Origin: Thecamonas trahens ATCC 50062
Lineage: Eukaryota > Apusozoa > Apusomonadida > Apusomonadidae
Length of the DNA: 64,000 nucleotides
Assembly: GCF_000142905.1 (NCBI RefSeq)
Contig: NW_013657646.1
Location: forward strand, 118,150 to 182,149
Direction of reading: 5' to 3'
Part shown: positions 9,901 to 18,689 of the stretch, one piece after another
Position numbering within the stretch: the stretch's first letter is position 1
Layout of the letters: each line of letters begins with the position of its first letter
Program-made: the position numbers and the translations under genes
Notes under the pieces: generated by a model
Seen by the model: only the letters and a program-made list of their open reading frames with translations
Databases searched by the model: none
What the model was told of the DNA's origin: nothing

Positions 9901-10360
9901 AAAAAGTCCTCGCGGTAGCCGTTGACGACAAGCCCATGTCCTTTGCATGCGCCTCGACGTATGCCGCCAGAGCCGGAGCCAGAGTCTTGACCTTGTTGGC
10001 AGGCAGGGCTGACTTGCGCAGCATCTGCTTGCCCGTCGCCGACGACTTGACCGAGCCGGCGGGTCGAGGAGTGGCAGCAGAGCCCAAAGCCGAGGCAGGG
10101 GCAGGGACTGGGGTGGGCACCGGCGCAGGTTTTGGGGCGGGGGCGGGGACAGGTACGGGTGTAGGTGCTGCTGCTGCTGTTGCAGTGGTGGTGGTGGTGA
10201 TGGTGGTTGTTGTTGTTGTTGTGGTGGTGGTGGTGGCGGTGTTGGCGGTGGTGTCGGTCGTCCCTCCTCCTCCTCCTCCTCCGGCTGCTGTCACTATGGG
10301 CGAGGGTATGGGAATGAGGGCCGGTGGCGGTGGCGGTGTTGGGGCCTGTGGTCCGGACAT
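6956..10360 (-). CDS. Large low-complexity protein with Myb/SANT-like domain
   Basis: The protein has 1134 residues. The N-terminus is Pro/Gly/Thr/Ala-rich and is encoded by trinucleotide repeats. Basic NLS-like clusters lie near residues 340-410 (KRKRSS, KSRKTGRKKKRSS). Two helical regions (about 110-280 and 420-700) match no family I know. A Myb/SANT-like domain lies at about 770-835 (HWAEADDAMLLDALRA, PWNEIAAEL, SMKARFHNLCKKA). The C-terminal third alternates Pro-Ala repeats with acidic runs and contains two SUMO-interaction-like motifs, DEEISVV and a C-terminal DEDIDVVGI. A chromatin or transcription role is inferred from the SANT-like domain, basic clusters and acidic tail. Its stop lies 35 bp from the convergent four-TM gene. 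Confidence 0.75.
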   Translation of the reverse strand: MSGPQAPTPPPPPALIPIPSPIVTAAGGGGGGGTTDTTANTATTTTTTTTTTTITTTTTATAAAAPTPVPVPAPAPKPAPVPTPVPAPASALGSAATPRPAGSVKSSATGKQMLRKSALPANKVKTLAPALAAYVEAHAKDMGLSSTATARTFWRWLRRLHAGVLGVVESGAAGDGLPLLVVRGPPEWDPNGTAGLLALFAADDALKAYVDNIAASRGLSGSEEYGLWMCLCKLHAFLASALDSPAAKAWGSIELASCERNAVTTPRVAGSLAELGTHLANLRGAYYARATNSARKSARRRRRQASPTTASTDAESKPLRSATMPPPQPGSLLPPQPGNLTPPVPVPVPVQPLPRPAQLPSGKRKRSSSPATPTLPVKRKASASKSRKTGRKKKRSSSRGKASASTVDALSAGDMLEAEEQVLYVLALLTRLVPIYEAMVVELADRLDTLGADLPHIGVADLAVLPKVYTKTRYAFRYCTGVVLLALTVHGRVATPITLLVNKLTIDDVDAAVASARAAPDGVGTIVIGTTPSPSLCVAPLHVLIMLQWYYRYVRPLALISKRLPASSAKLSSSDESAKAAAAVDTARHVFPLLAVGGLDAFRSGRAARDCVTDALKTVQKGSLPFLPDKAVTFQLWTRRIEALLASLDPPYVPQLRPSTGKPVVLRMSEPEIRAAARTDFDALAGLYARVLAPDRGAQLLARTAARAGPPPDEDSVEPPEPPAVAHPSHMTSLATLSGLSATLLADPTLTSAAARVAATVVDPRFKTKRASGHRHWAEADDAMLLDALRARSITTAQPDVLIPWNEIAAELAGKLVPARSASSMKARFHNLCKKAAATVKAALARKIEPPPPAPKSPLHPPPPVAAADPPPPRPVSPELPRQPSPPARPLAPVSNRPIAVASIAPHDGASRQIGDLHLRPALAVGTPVAGTAVSRVSHPSHHRCRVGSGSDGGGDDDDGDADDDDDDDEDEEISVVDVVSTSAPRLAPMAMPLSLDLAPPHPVPMPLAEPPVVPAPAPAPAPAPAPAPAPAPVAAAVPAPVSAPAPAPAAVSRLADAQDVSRKRPRESEALLQVAQVGQPPSLGSPLVSTGPPLKKFKVGVARTAPPPPVSTSIEFADEDEDDEDEDIDVVGI

Positions 10361-10968
10361 TCCCTCCCTTCCCCACCGTACTCTCTCTCTCTCTCTCTCT
10401 CTCTATCCCTCGCAGGTGGTGACTTGTTGTGGGGTGGCCTCCACGTCGAGTGTTGCCTCACTTGCTTGCGACTGCTGCCAGTCGCTAGCACTCGCGACTG
10501 ACGGAGCAAAGCCAAGTGGCTGACGGTGTCGAGACAGTCGGCTCCGGAGGAGTAGGAACACACCCACCCACCCATTGATGACGATCTACGACGACGACAA
10601 TGACGATCTACGACGATCTACGACGATCTACGACGGCGGCGGCGGCGGCGGCGGCGGCCATCGGTGGTGACCATCTCGCCCATCCCCAACATCCTACTCC
10701 GCCTCACATACCCCACTGCATACTCCGATTTATCATCATCACATCACATCAACCCCAATCGCTGTCCCACTTGCCTATCCCAATCCCAACCGGCAGCCCC
10801 ATCTGCCGACCGCTGACCACCGGCCGCTGGCGGATGTAGCCGCTAGCCAGCCACGGCAGCCACAACAACAGCGATACCGACACCAACACACTCGCTTGCC
10901 GGCCGAGCGGTCGCTCCGCTGGCTCGATGACCTGACCCTCTTTGCCATCACATCGTGCTGTCACTCGC
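10361..10968. promoter_or_regulatory. Divergent promoter with GA and CGG repeats
   Basis: The region contains a CT/GA dinucleotide tract at about 10381-10404 (leader of the Myb-like gene on the minus strand). Tandem ACGATCTACG copies run into a (GGC)n run at about 10575-10660. No gene is supported. Confidence 0.45.
10575..10660 (+). repeat. ACGATCTACG tandem repeat and (GGC)n
   Basis: At least four copies of a decamer-like unit containing GACGATCTAC are followed by about nine GGC triplets. It lies in intergenic DNA. Confidence 0.8.
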
Positions 10969-12366
10969 ATGGACATGAGCTGCCCCCCGCGCGCTCGCAT
11001 ACACCCGACATCAAGGTAAGAATCAAGCACCCAAGGTGTGCCCGTCGTCGTCGTCGTCGCCCACCTGCTAGGATCTGGAGATGATAAGTCGAGACCACAT
11101 CCCCATACCCCCCACCGTCATTGCCCTTCCATGCCGCGCATACCCCCCCCCCCCCCCCCACCCCACCCCCCCACCCCCGCCCGAACCAGGCCGTCGCACC
11201 GCTATTGACTCCAGCCCAATGATCACCCCCCTCACCCGGAGTCACACGGCCAATCAAGGAACACAGCGGTACGTCACACGCGCCACCCTTTCCCCAAACG
11301 GGGGGGGGGTTGCCACACACGGCCCGAGCCTCTGTCTCCACCGCAGCCGTAGGCACACCTCACTCTCGATAACAGCATGGGCATCCGTCATCGTGTTGTG
11401 GTGCTTGCTGCTGTGGTGGGCTTTGTCTTTGCGTGCGGGAGCTGTGTGGACGGGTCCATGGACAAGGTGGCACCGGGCCTGTGGGTGGGCAACCAGCACT
11501 CGGCAGGCGATACGCAGCAACTCCGTGCGAATAGCATCACTGCTGTGCTCAATGTGGCCTGGGATCTGGACATCCGGTATCGGCTGGAGGACTATACGGG
11601 CAATGTGGATGACGACGACGAGCACCTCAACCAGATTCAGTACGAGAAGGTCGGCCTCGTCGACGGCCCGGGCAACCCGCCACAGGCCATGGCTGCCGCC
11701 ATCCTCGCCCTCCACACCTACATGCAGCCGCGGGTCGGCCTCAAGTCGGATGATGCTGCAAAGTATCCCCAGCCCGTCCAGAACGTGCTCGTCCACTGCC
11801 ACTCGGGCCAGTCGCGCTCCGTCACTGTCGCCGCTCTCTACCTGACCCTCACCGGGGCGTACTCTGCGTACGACACCGCCCTCGCCGTCGTCAAGTCCAA
11901 GCGCCACCTCTCATCCAACCACAATGTGCCGGCCAAGGAGCTGACTGCAATGGCTCGCTCGCTCGCCGCGCTTCCTCTTGCTCTCGACTTTGATCTCCCG
12001 TCAGCAACAACCGGTGGTTCGGGCTCTGGCTCTGGCTCGGGCACCACCACCTCCGGCTCGGGCACCACCACCTCCGGCTCGGGCTCGGGTTCGACCTCTG
12101 CGTCGGGCTCGGGCTCGTCGACGGGTGGCGCGACCCAGCCTGTTGGCGGTAGCAAGTCGAAGAACACGAGCTCGGGCGCCGTTGTCGGCGCCTCGATCGC
12201 TGTTGCGCTGGTCGTGACTCTCGTCGCGGTACTGGTCATTGTGCGCCGCGCGCCGGACTCGCCGTTTGCGCAGGGCGTGAGCTCACTCTGCAGCAAGCTC
12301 CGCTGCTGCTCCTCAGGCCCGACGTCGGCGTACTCGATGTCGACGCCACCCGAGTATGACTTTTAA
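10969..12366 (+). CDS. Membrane-anchored dual-specificity phosphatase with lumenal/extracellular catalytic domain
   Basis: The main reading frame is 11377-12366 (329 residues). A signal peptide (RHRVVVLAAVVGFVFACGSC) is followed directly by a DSP domain at residues 27-180: MDKVAPGLWVGNQHSA at the start, VLNVAWDLDI, and the catalytic loop VHCHSGQSRS with Cys141 and Arg147. A Ser/Gly/Thr-rich stalk (about 200-250), one TM helix (about 266-290, VGASIAVALVVTLVAVLVIV) and a short tail ending PPEYDF follow. The topology places a Cys-phosphatase outside the cytoplasm. A splice model adds an N-terminal exon at 10969-11015 (MDMSCPPRARIHP), donor GTAAGA at 11016 and acceptor AACAG ending at 11375, joining in frame; this intron may instead lie in the 5' UTR. 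The substrate is unknown. Confidence 0.8.
11016..11375 (+). other. Candidate intron before the phosphatase ORF, with C17
   Basis: A consensus donor (AAG then GTAAGA) at 11016 and an acceptor (AACAG) ending at 11375, two bases before the ATG, fit a 360-nt intron. It contains C17 at 11143-11159. Whether it lies in the 5' UTR or near the start of the coding region is open. Confidence 0.55.
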
Positions 12367-12396
12367 CCCGTTAAACATGTTGAACGCAATGCCTTG

Positions 12397-13885
12397 TCAC
12401 ACGTCCAGCTCGCGCCGCTGGACCCGGCACTCCCTGATCTCTTCTTTCAGCTGGCTCCGAGTCGCCTTGAGCGTGACAAGCAGCTCGACGGCATCGTGAG
12501 CCTTGGAACGAAGCGCGCCGAGCGCCTCGGGCGACGTCCGAAGCAACTCTGCCTGCTCGGCACCGGCGCGAGCTGCCTGGTTGACGGCCTGATCCTGCTC
12601 AAACGAGAGCTTCTTCTCGAGCTCGGCAAGCGCCACCCGGGTCTTGGCCTCGAGGCGGGTTGCCAGCGACTTCAGCTCACGATTGAGGAGCACTATCTTG
12701 CGCTGCATGTCAGCTTCTTCCTTGTCCATGGCATCGGCCTTGGCCTGCATGGCCACCAGCGTGGCCTTGGTCTTCTCGACCTTGGCCTTGGCTTTGGCGG
12801 TTAGCCGCTGCTCGCGAACGAGCAGATCGTTCATGCGGACAGTGTCACGGGCGACGGCCTCGATCTCGAGCAACGCACGGGTCTCGCTCTTACGGGCCTC
12901 GACGAGTTCGCGCTGCCCATCCGAGTACACTAACAGGCCACCGGACTGCGAACCGCGGCGCTTCCTGCGGCCTGGCTTGCTTCTGCTTGCGTTCATGCCC
13001 TGCGCGCTTTGCGCGCGGCGGCGGCGGCCAAGCCCCTCGGTGCGCCGCTTCTGTGTGCTTCGGCTCCGGTGCGGCGTCGAGGCATCGCCGCCGAGCGCAA
13101 GCTGGGCGGCGTTGAGCTCGCTGTCGGCGTCGGATGCGCTGGCGTCGGCACTGCTGGCAGGGCCCGGGGTGGCTGCGGCAGTGTCGGGCGGCGGGGCGCC
13201 ACTGCCTCCGCGCTGCGCGTACGGCGACGGCGGCGAGCGCAATTCGATGGCGCGCAGAACGTCCGAGGCACCGGTCGAGCCCGACATCGGAGTAGCCGGC
13301 GAGCGGCCGGCAGCCGGCTCGGCCTTGGCATTCAGCTTGGCGGCGAGCTTCTTGCGGAGCGCAAGCTCTTCCTTGAGCATGGCCGAGACGTCGAGCGCGT
13401 TGTCGAGCGAACGGGCCGAGTGCGCCACCCGCGCCTTGGCGCTGCGAATGTCGTCGTCTTTGGATTTGGCGGCGGCCTCAAGCTGCCGAGCCTTTTTGAA
13501 GGCGAGCCGGGCGGCGACGAGCTCGCCGTCGGCGTCAGCGAGGGCGCGGACGGCCGATGCAGCGGCAGCCTCGGCCTCGACTACAAACGCCGGCGTCGTC
13601 ATCCGAGCCGGCGGGAGGCCATGGCGCTCGATGGCGCGGCGCTTGCGCTTGGATACGTTAGCTGAGTGGCGGATGGCGTCGACGGTCAGATCCTCGCCGT
13701 CGAGCGCATCATCGGCATCCCCGACTGCAACCTCGGCTTCTTGCATGGCAATGAGCTTGTAGATGGTCTCCCGCTGCGAGGCCCGCATGGTCTCAAACTC
13801 CTGCATCCGCAGCTCGCGCTCCCGTTTGGCAAGCGCCTCCCGTTGGGCCATCTCCTCCTTCAGCTGCTCCTCCTCCCTCTCCTGA
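12397..13885 (-). CDS. Coiled-coil protein, 5' end lost in assembly gap
   Basis: About 495 codons are readable downstream of the N run. The N-terminal part is Glu/Arg-rich coiled coil (EREEEQLKEEMAQREALAKR). A second helical block (AFKKARQLEAAAKSK), a Ser/Pro/Ala linker with basic patches (GLGRRRRAQ, KPGRRKRRGSQ) and a long C-terminal coiled coil (LTAKAKAKVEKTKATLVAM, LKSLATRLEAKTRVALAEL) follow. No catalytic domain is visible. It may be a structural or cytoskeleton-associated protein, by composition only. The true start is unknown because the sequence enters the gap 13886-14094. Its stop lies 30 bp from that of the phosphatase gene. Confidence 0.7.
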
Positions 13886-14094
13886 NNNNNNNNNNNNNNN
13901 NNNNNNNNNNNNNNNNNNNNNNNNNNNNNNNNNNNNNNNNNNNNNNNNNNNNNNNNNNNNNNNNNNNNNNNNNNNNNNNNNNNNNNNNNNNNNNNNNNNN
14001 NNNNNNNNNNNNNNNNNNNNNNNNNNNNNNNNNNNNNNNNNNNNNNNNNNNNNNNNNNNNNNNNNNNNNNNNNNNNNNNNNNNNNNNNNNNNNN
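13886..14094. other. Assembly gap (209 N)
   Basis: This is a run of undetermined bases immediately beside a G9 run (14095-14103), so sequencing probably failed in a long poly(G/C) tract. Its size may be arbitrary; no reading frame can be carried across it. Confidence 0.99.
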
Positions 14095-14103
14095 GGGGGG
14101 GGG

Positions 14104-14651
14104 AGGGGGTGGAGGGGAGGGAGAAGAGGTGGCGAGTGGCTGCAACGTCCTCTTCCTGTTGGCCGGCCGGTGAACGAACAGCCACAACGACCAACGATTG
14201 ACCACCATCATCATTAAAGCCCAACATTGAATTCCAGCATTTGGCCACAAGACCACCCACAACAAGCAGTGCAGACATGCCCATGGCATCCAGCCAAGCT
14301 CAACATCTCCATCCATACATCCATCCCTCCAATCCATCCAACCATCCAATCCATCCAATCCATCCTTACATCCATCGTCATCAACCCCCCCCCCCCCCCC
14401 CCACTCAACCCGCCCCCCTCTCTCCTTCCCCCCTCACCGTCAATTGTTCGACCATCAATAACAGCTGTGGCAGTTGCCCGCCACCCGCACTTCCCCAAGG
14501 CGCATGAAAAACACGGACAACCGCCAGCGCACCTCCGCTCCTGCCCTTTGGCCACTGTCACACACCCTTGCCCTCACCACCACCTCCTCCCTCTTGTTCT
14601 TCTTCTGTCATTGTGGGTGGGTGTGCACAGGGCGCGCGTGTCTGGGTCCGC
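14104..14651. promoter_or_regulatory. Divergent leader region with (ATCC)n-like repeat and C18
   Basis: The segment lies between the coiled-coil gene (minus) and the CAP-Gly myosin (plus). It holds a CATC/CAAT-type microsatellite at about 14308-14376, C18 at 14385-14402, and a pyrimidine-rich tract ending GTGCACAG at about 14630, which looks like a 3' splice site before the myosin reading frame. Confidence 0.5.
14308..14376 (+). repeat. Microsatellite of CATC/CAAT units
   Basis: Short tetranucleotide-like units (CATC, CAAT, CAAC) are repeated in the leader region of the myosin. Confidence 0.7.
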
Positions 14652-17600
14652 ATGCCCAACGACCCCAACTACCCGGAAAAGGCAGGGACGGTAATGGCGT
14701 CGGACGATAGCCATACTGACGTCAAGATCGAGCCGGGGTGGGAGAACACTCCGGCCAAGATCTCGGTCAAGCCTGGCTCGTCTGACTACGAGCTGCTTCC
14801 GATGTCTCTGCCGCCCGAGGGAGTGGAAGACATGCTGACGCTGACGGATTTGTACGTCGGTGCTCTGCTGCACAACCTCAAGATCCGCTACAACAAGGAC
14901 CTCATCTACACGTACATTGGCCAGATTCTGGTGGCGGTCAACCCGTTCCGCGCAGTCAAGGACGCCGAGGGTCTCTCTATCATTGGCGATGAGTACAAGG
15001 AGCGGTACCAGGACTGCGAGTTTACCAAGCTCGCGCCGCACACCTTTGCCATCTCGGACGAGTGCTACAAGATCATGATGGCGGAGCAGGCGAACATGTC
15101 GGTGGTCATTTCGGGTGAGTCGGGCGCCGGCAAGTCCGAGTCGACCAAGCACGTGCTCCAGTACCTCGCCCACCGGTCGTCGGTCCAGGCCGGTGGCGAG
15201 GTCTCTTCCATCGAGTCGCAGATTGTTATGACCTCGCTCGTGCTTGAGGCCTTTGGCAACGCGTGCACAACGCGGAACAACAACTCGTCGCGGTTCGGCA
15301 AGTTTGTGCAGGTCCAGTTTGTCGACGGCATCATCAAGGGAGCCATGATTGAGCAGTACCTGCTCGAAAAGTCGCGCATTGTCATGCAGAACAAGGACGA
15401 GCGAAACTACCACATCTTCTACGACATCTTCTTCTACGACGCCGACGTTGTCAAGAATGAGTGGCACCTGACCAAGTCGACCGATTACAAGTACCTCAAC
15501 GGCGGGAAGCGGCCGATTGCGCCAGGCATCGACGACGAGGAGGACTTTACCACCATCGTCGTGCCGTACATGCGCGAGCTCGGCATCGACGACGCCCAGC
15601 AAAAGGAGATGTACACCGTTCTCGCCGCCATCCTCCACATTGGCGAGATCGAGATGAAGGAGATCCTCGGCGATGACGGCGAGCCGGCGTCCGAGGTCAA
15701 GGACTCGGGCTCGCTCGACACCGTCGCCCACCTCCTGCAGGTCGACAAGGACGCGCTGGCCTTTGCCATGTGCCACCGCGAGATCACTGTCGGCGACCAG
15801 GTCATTACCAAGCAGCTCTCGCCAGAGCAGGCGCTCGACAACCGCGACGCCTTTGCCAAGGGCATCTACCAGTCGCTCTTCGAGGACCTCGTTCACCGCA
15901 TCAACAACACCGTCGCCTACGAGCAGTCCGAGGACGCCTGGATCGGCGTCCTGGACATCTTTGGCTTTGAGCACTTTCACCTCACTCGGCCCAAGAACGG
16001 CGAGCTGTACCCCAACAACTCGTTTGAGCAGTTCTGCATCAACTTTGCCAACGAGATGCTGCAGAACTTTTTCAACGAGGCCATCTTCAAGCAGGAGAAG
16101 GCCCTCTACGACGCCGAGGGCATCCCAGTCGACAACATCGAGTTTGACAACAACGATCCGTGCATCGACCTCATTCTCGAGCAAATGGGCATTCTCGACG
16201 AGTTCTCCACCGGCCCGCGCAAGCGGACCAACCAGGAGCTCCTCGAGCGGTTCTCCGCCAAGTTTGGCGGCCCACGCCCGGTACCGCCAAGGACGGCCAA
16301 GGCATTCTCTCCCACCCGGAGCGCCGCCTCAAGAAGACGCAGTTTTACGGCAAGCTGCGCCCCAACAAGTTCCGCACAGACTCGACCGACTTTGTCATTG
16401 CACACTACGCCGGCGACGTCCAGTACTCGGTCTGCCGGGACAACCTCAACGACCCGAGCGTCGATCCCGAGACCGCCGGCTTCCTCGAGAAAAACAAGGA
16501 CAAGATGGTTGACCTCTTTGTCACCCTCGTCCAGAACTCGGGCCTCGGCTACCTCTCGTCGCTCTTCGCCCAGCACAAGGCGACCAAGACCGTGGCCTTT
16601 ATCTTCCGCACCTCACTCAAGTCGCTCATCACCAAGCTCCGCTCCACTATTCCGTTCTTCATCCGCTGCGTCAAGCCGAACCCCGACAAGAAGGCCCGTC
16701 GGTTTGTCAACGACATGGTCCTGGCCCAGCTCCGTGCGGCAGGCATGCTCGAGACCATCAACATCCGTAACGCTGGCTACCCGCAGCGTATGACGCCCGA
16801 CAAGTTCATGAAGCGGTACAAGCTCATTGTCCAGCTGCTGGAAGACATCTCGGATGCCACCCCGCCCGAGGAGGCCACTGCCGCTATCCTCGACTGGGTC
16901 CACGCCAAGTACGCCGACGACTTTGGCCCCACGCCGTGGCACATGGGCACGACCATGGTGTTCATGAAGGAGCGCCTGCTTCGCTGCCTCGAGGCTGAGC
17001 GCGCCGACGCCAAGGCCAAGATCGACGCCATCAAAAAGGTCGGCCTCGAGCATCTGCAGGCACTCCACCGCATGTGGCTCGCCCGGCGCAAGCTCCCGCG
17101 CCTGGTCGAAGAGTACAAACGCAACGAGAAGCGCATCGAGCGCATCCGCGAGCTCGTTGCCCAGGGTCACTCTCTCGAAGAGGCCAAGAAGATCCTCGCC
17201 GCCGAGGAGGAGGCCGAGCGCAAGGCCCGCGAGGACGCCGAGCGCGAAGCCGTCCTCGAGCCCATCGCCGCCGTCGCCAACCCCGCGCTCCGTGACGTCG
17301 ACGAGCTGCTAGAGACGCTCAAGCGTGTCGCCCAGGGCTCGCACGACCCCGCGCAGGTCAAAGACGTCAAGGCTCGTGTCGCCGCCCTCGCAAAGTCGGC
17401 CAAGCTCGCCGCAGAGGGCATTGCCAAGCTCTCTGCGGGCACGGTCTTCCGTGATGAGGGCACCGTCACCCGCGTCACCAAGCTCGTGTCCAACCTCGAG
17501 GACCTCGTCCAGGTCGAGCGCAAGGCCGCTCCGGCGTCCGAGGAGGAGATGCATGCGTTCATTGAGGAGGAGGCCCGTCGCAAGGCCGAGGAGGAGCGCC

Positions 17601-18652
17601 GTCGCAAGGAGGAAGAGGCCCGCATCGCCGCCGAACGCGCTCGTCGGGCCCGTGCTCGCGTCCTCGCAGATAAGCTCCGCCAGGACGCCAAGGCCCGCGC
17701 CCAGCGCGAGCGAGCCGCCCGCAAGGCCGAAATCGCCCGCGTCCTCGCCGCCCGCAAGCGCAAGGCCGAAATGGAGGCCGCCGTCAAGATCGAGCAGGAG
17801 CGCATCCAGCGGACCATCAACGCCGCCCGCGCCGAGCACGAGCGCCTTGAGCGCGAGCGCGAAGAGCTGCTGGCCCAGAAGAAGAAGATGGACGAGGACG
17901 CCGCACGCGCCCGCGCTGCCGCAGAGAAGCAGGCTGCCCAGCAGCGGACCATCCAGGCCAAGAAGGAGCGCATCGCCCAGAAGCAGGCCAAGCGCCGTGC
18001 CCGCGTCGAAGAGGCCAAGGAGTTTGCCAAGACAGAGGTCCTCCGTGGCACTCGCGTGCTGTGGAAGGGCAAGCGCGCCACCATCCGCTACTGTGGTCGC
18101 CTGCCCATTGCCGACTCGGACGACGTCTGGCTCGGCCTCGAGATGGACAAGAAGCTCAAGAACGGCATTGGCAACGACGGCTCGTGTCTCGGCGTTCAGT
18201 TCTTTGTCTGCGCCGCGGGCCGTGGCCTCTTTGTCCGCTCAGAGCGCGTCTCCGTCGTTCGCACAGACGTTTCCAAGGACGTCGGCGTCCGTGTCGTCGC
18301 AAAGGGTCAGCGCGGCACTATCCGCTACGTCGGCGAAGTGTACGGCCAGGACGGAACCTGGGTCGGCATCGAGCTCGACAAGGTCGGCTGCGGCAAGAAC
18401 GACGGCATGGCCCACGAGCACCGCTACTTTACCTGCCCGCCCAAGACCGGCATCTTTATGCGGCCCGACGCCGTCGACGTCGTCGAGCCCTGGTCCGATG
18501 AGGCCGTCCACGCAAAGCTTCTCGACTACTGCGTCGAGAACAACATGCTCTCGGACTCGGACCTCCGCGAGCTCATCCGCCGGACCCGCGAGGAAATGGC
18601 CGACACCCACGGCGCGTCGGGCGCCGCTGCCTCGGCCAAGCCCACAAAGTGA
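14652..18652 (+). CDS. Myosin with coiled-coil tail and two C-terminal CAP-Gly domains (one frame break)
   Basis: The motor head has P-loop GESGAGKSES, switch I NNNSSRFGKF and switch II DIFGFEHF, the last followed by an unusual insertion (HLTRPKNGELYP) before NSFEQFCINFANE. The head ends at about residue 800. A neck without a clear IQ motif, a Glu/Arg/Ala-rich helical tail and two CAP-Gly domains follow (GTRVLWKGKRATIRYCG with GIGNDG; VVAKGQRGTIRYVG with canonical GKNDG). CAP-Gly domains bind tubulin/EB C-termini, so this is a candidate actin-microtubule linker. The frame shifts once between about 16268 and 16290 (KFGG in the first frame, GTAKDGQGILSHPERR in the second), equivalent to one missing base. 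The first in-frame ATG is 14652, but homology begins upstream (GARVWVR) after an acceptor-like GTGCACAG, so a short first exon is probably missing. Confidence 0.85.
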
Positions 18653-18689
18653 AGTGACTGCCGCCAATGAACGACCGAGCAAGTGCGCC

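Noticed and set aside
14094-14358. Extension of the coiled-coil frame through the N gap to 14358
   Set aside because: Frame continuity across N is an artefact, and the far side translates a tetranucleotide repeat (Met/Asp/Trp-rich).
14574-16184. 536-codon minus-strand ORF
   Set aside because: Antisense shadow of the myosin head.
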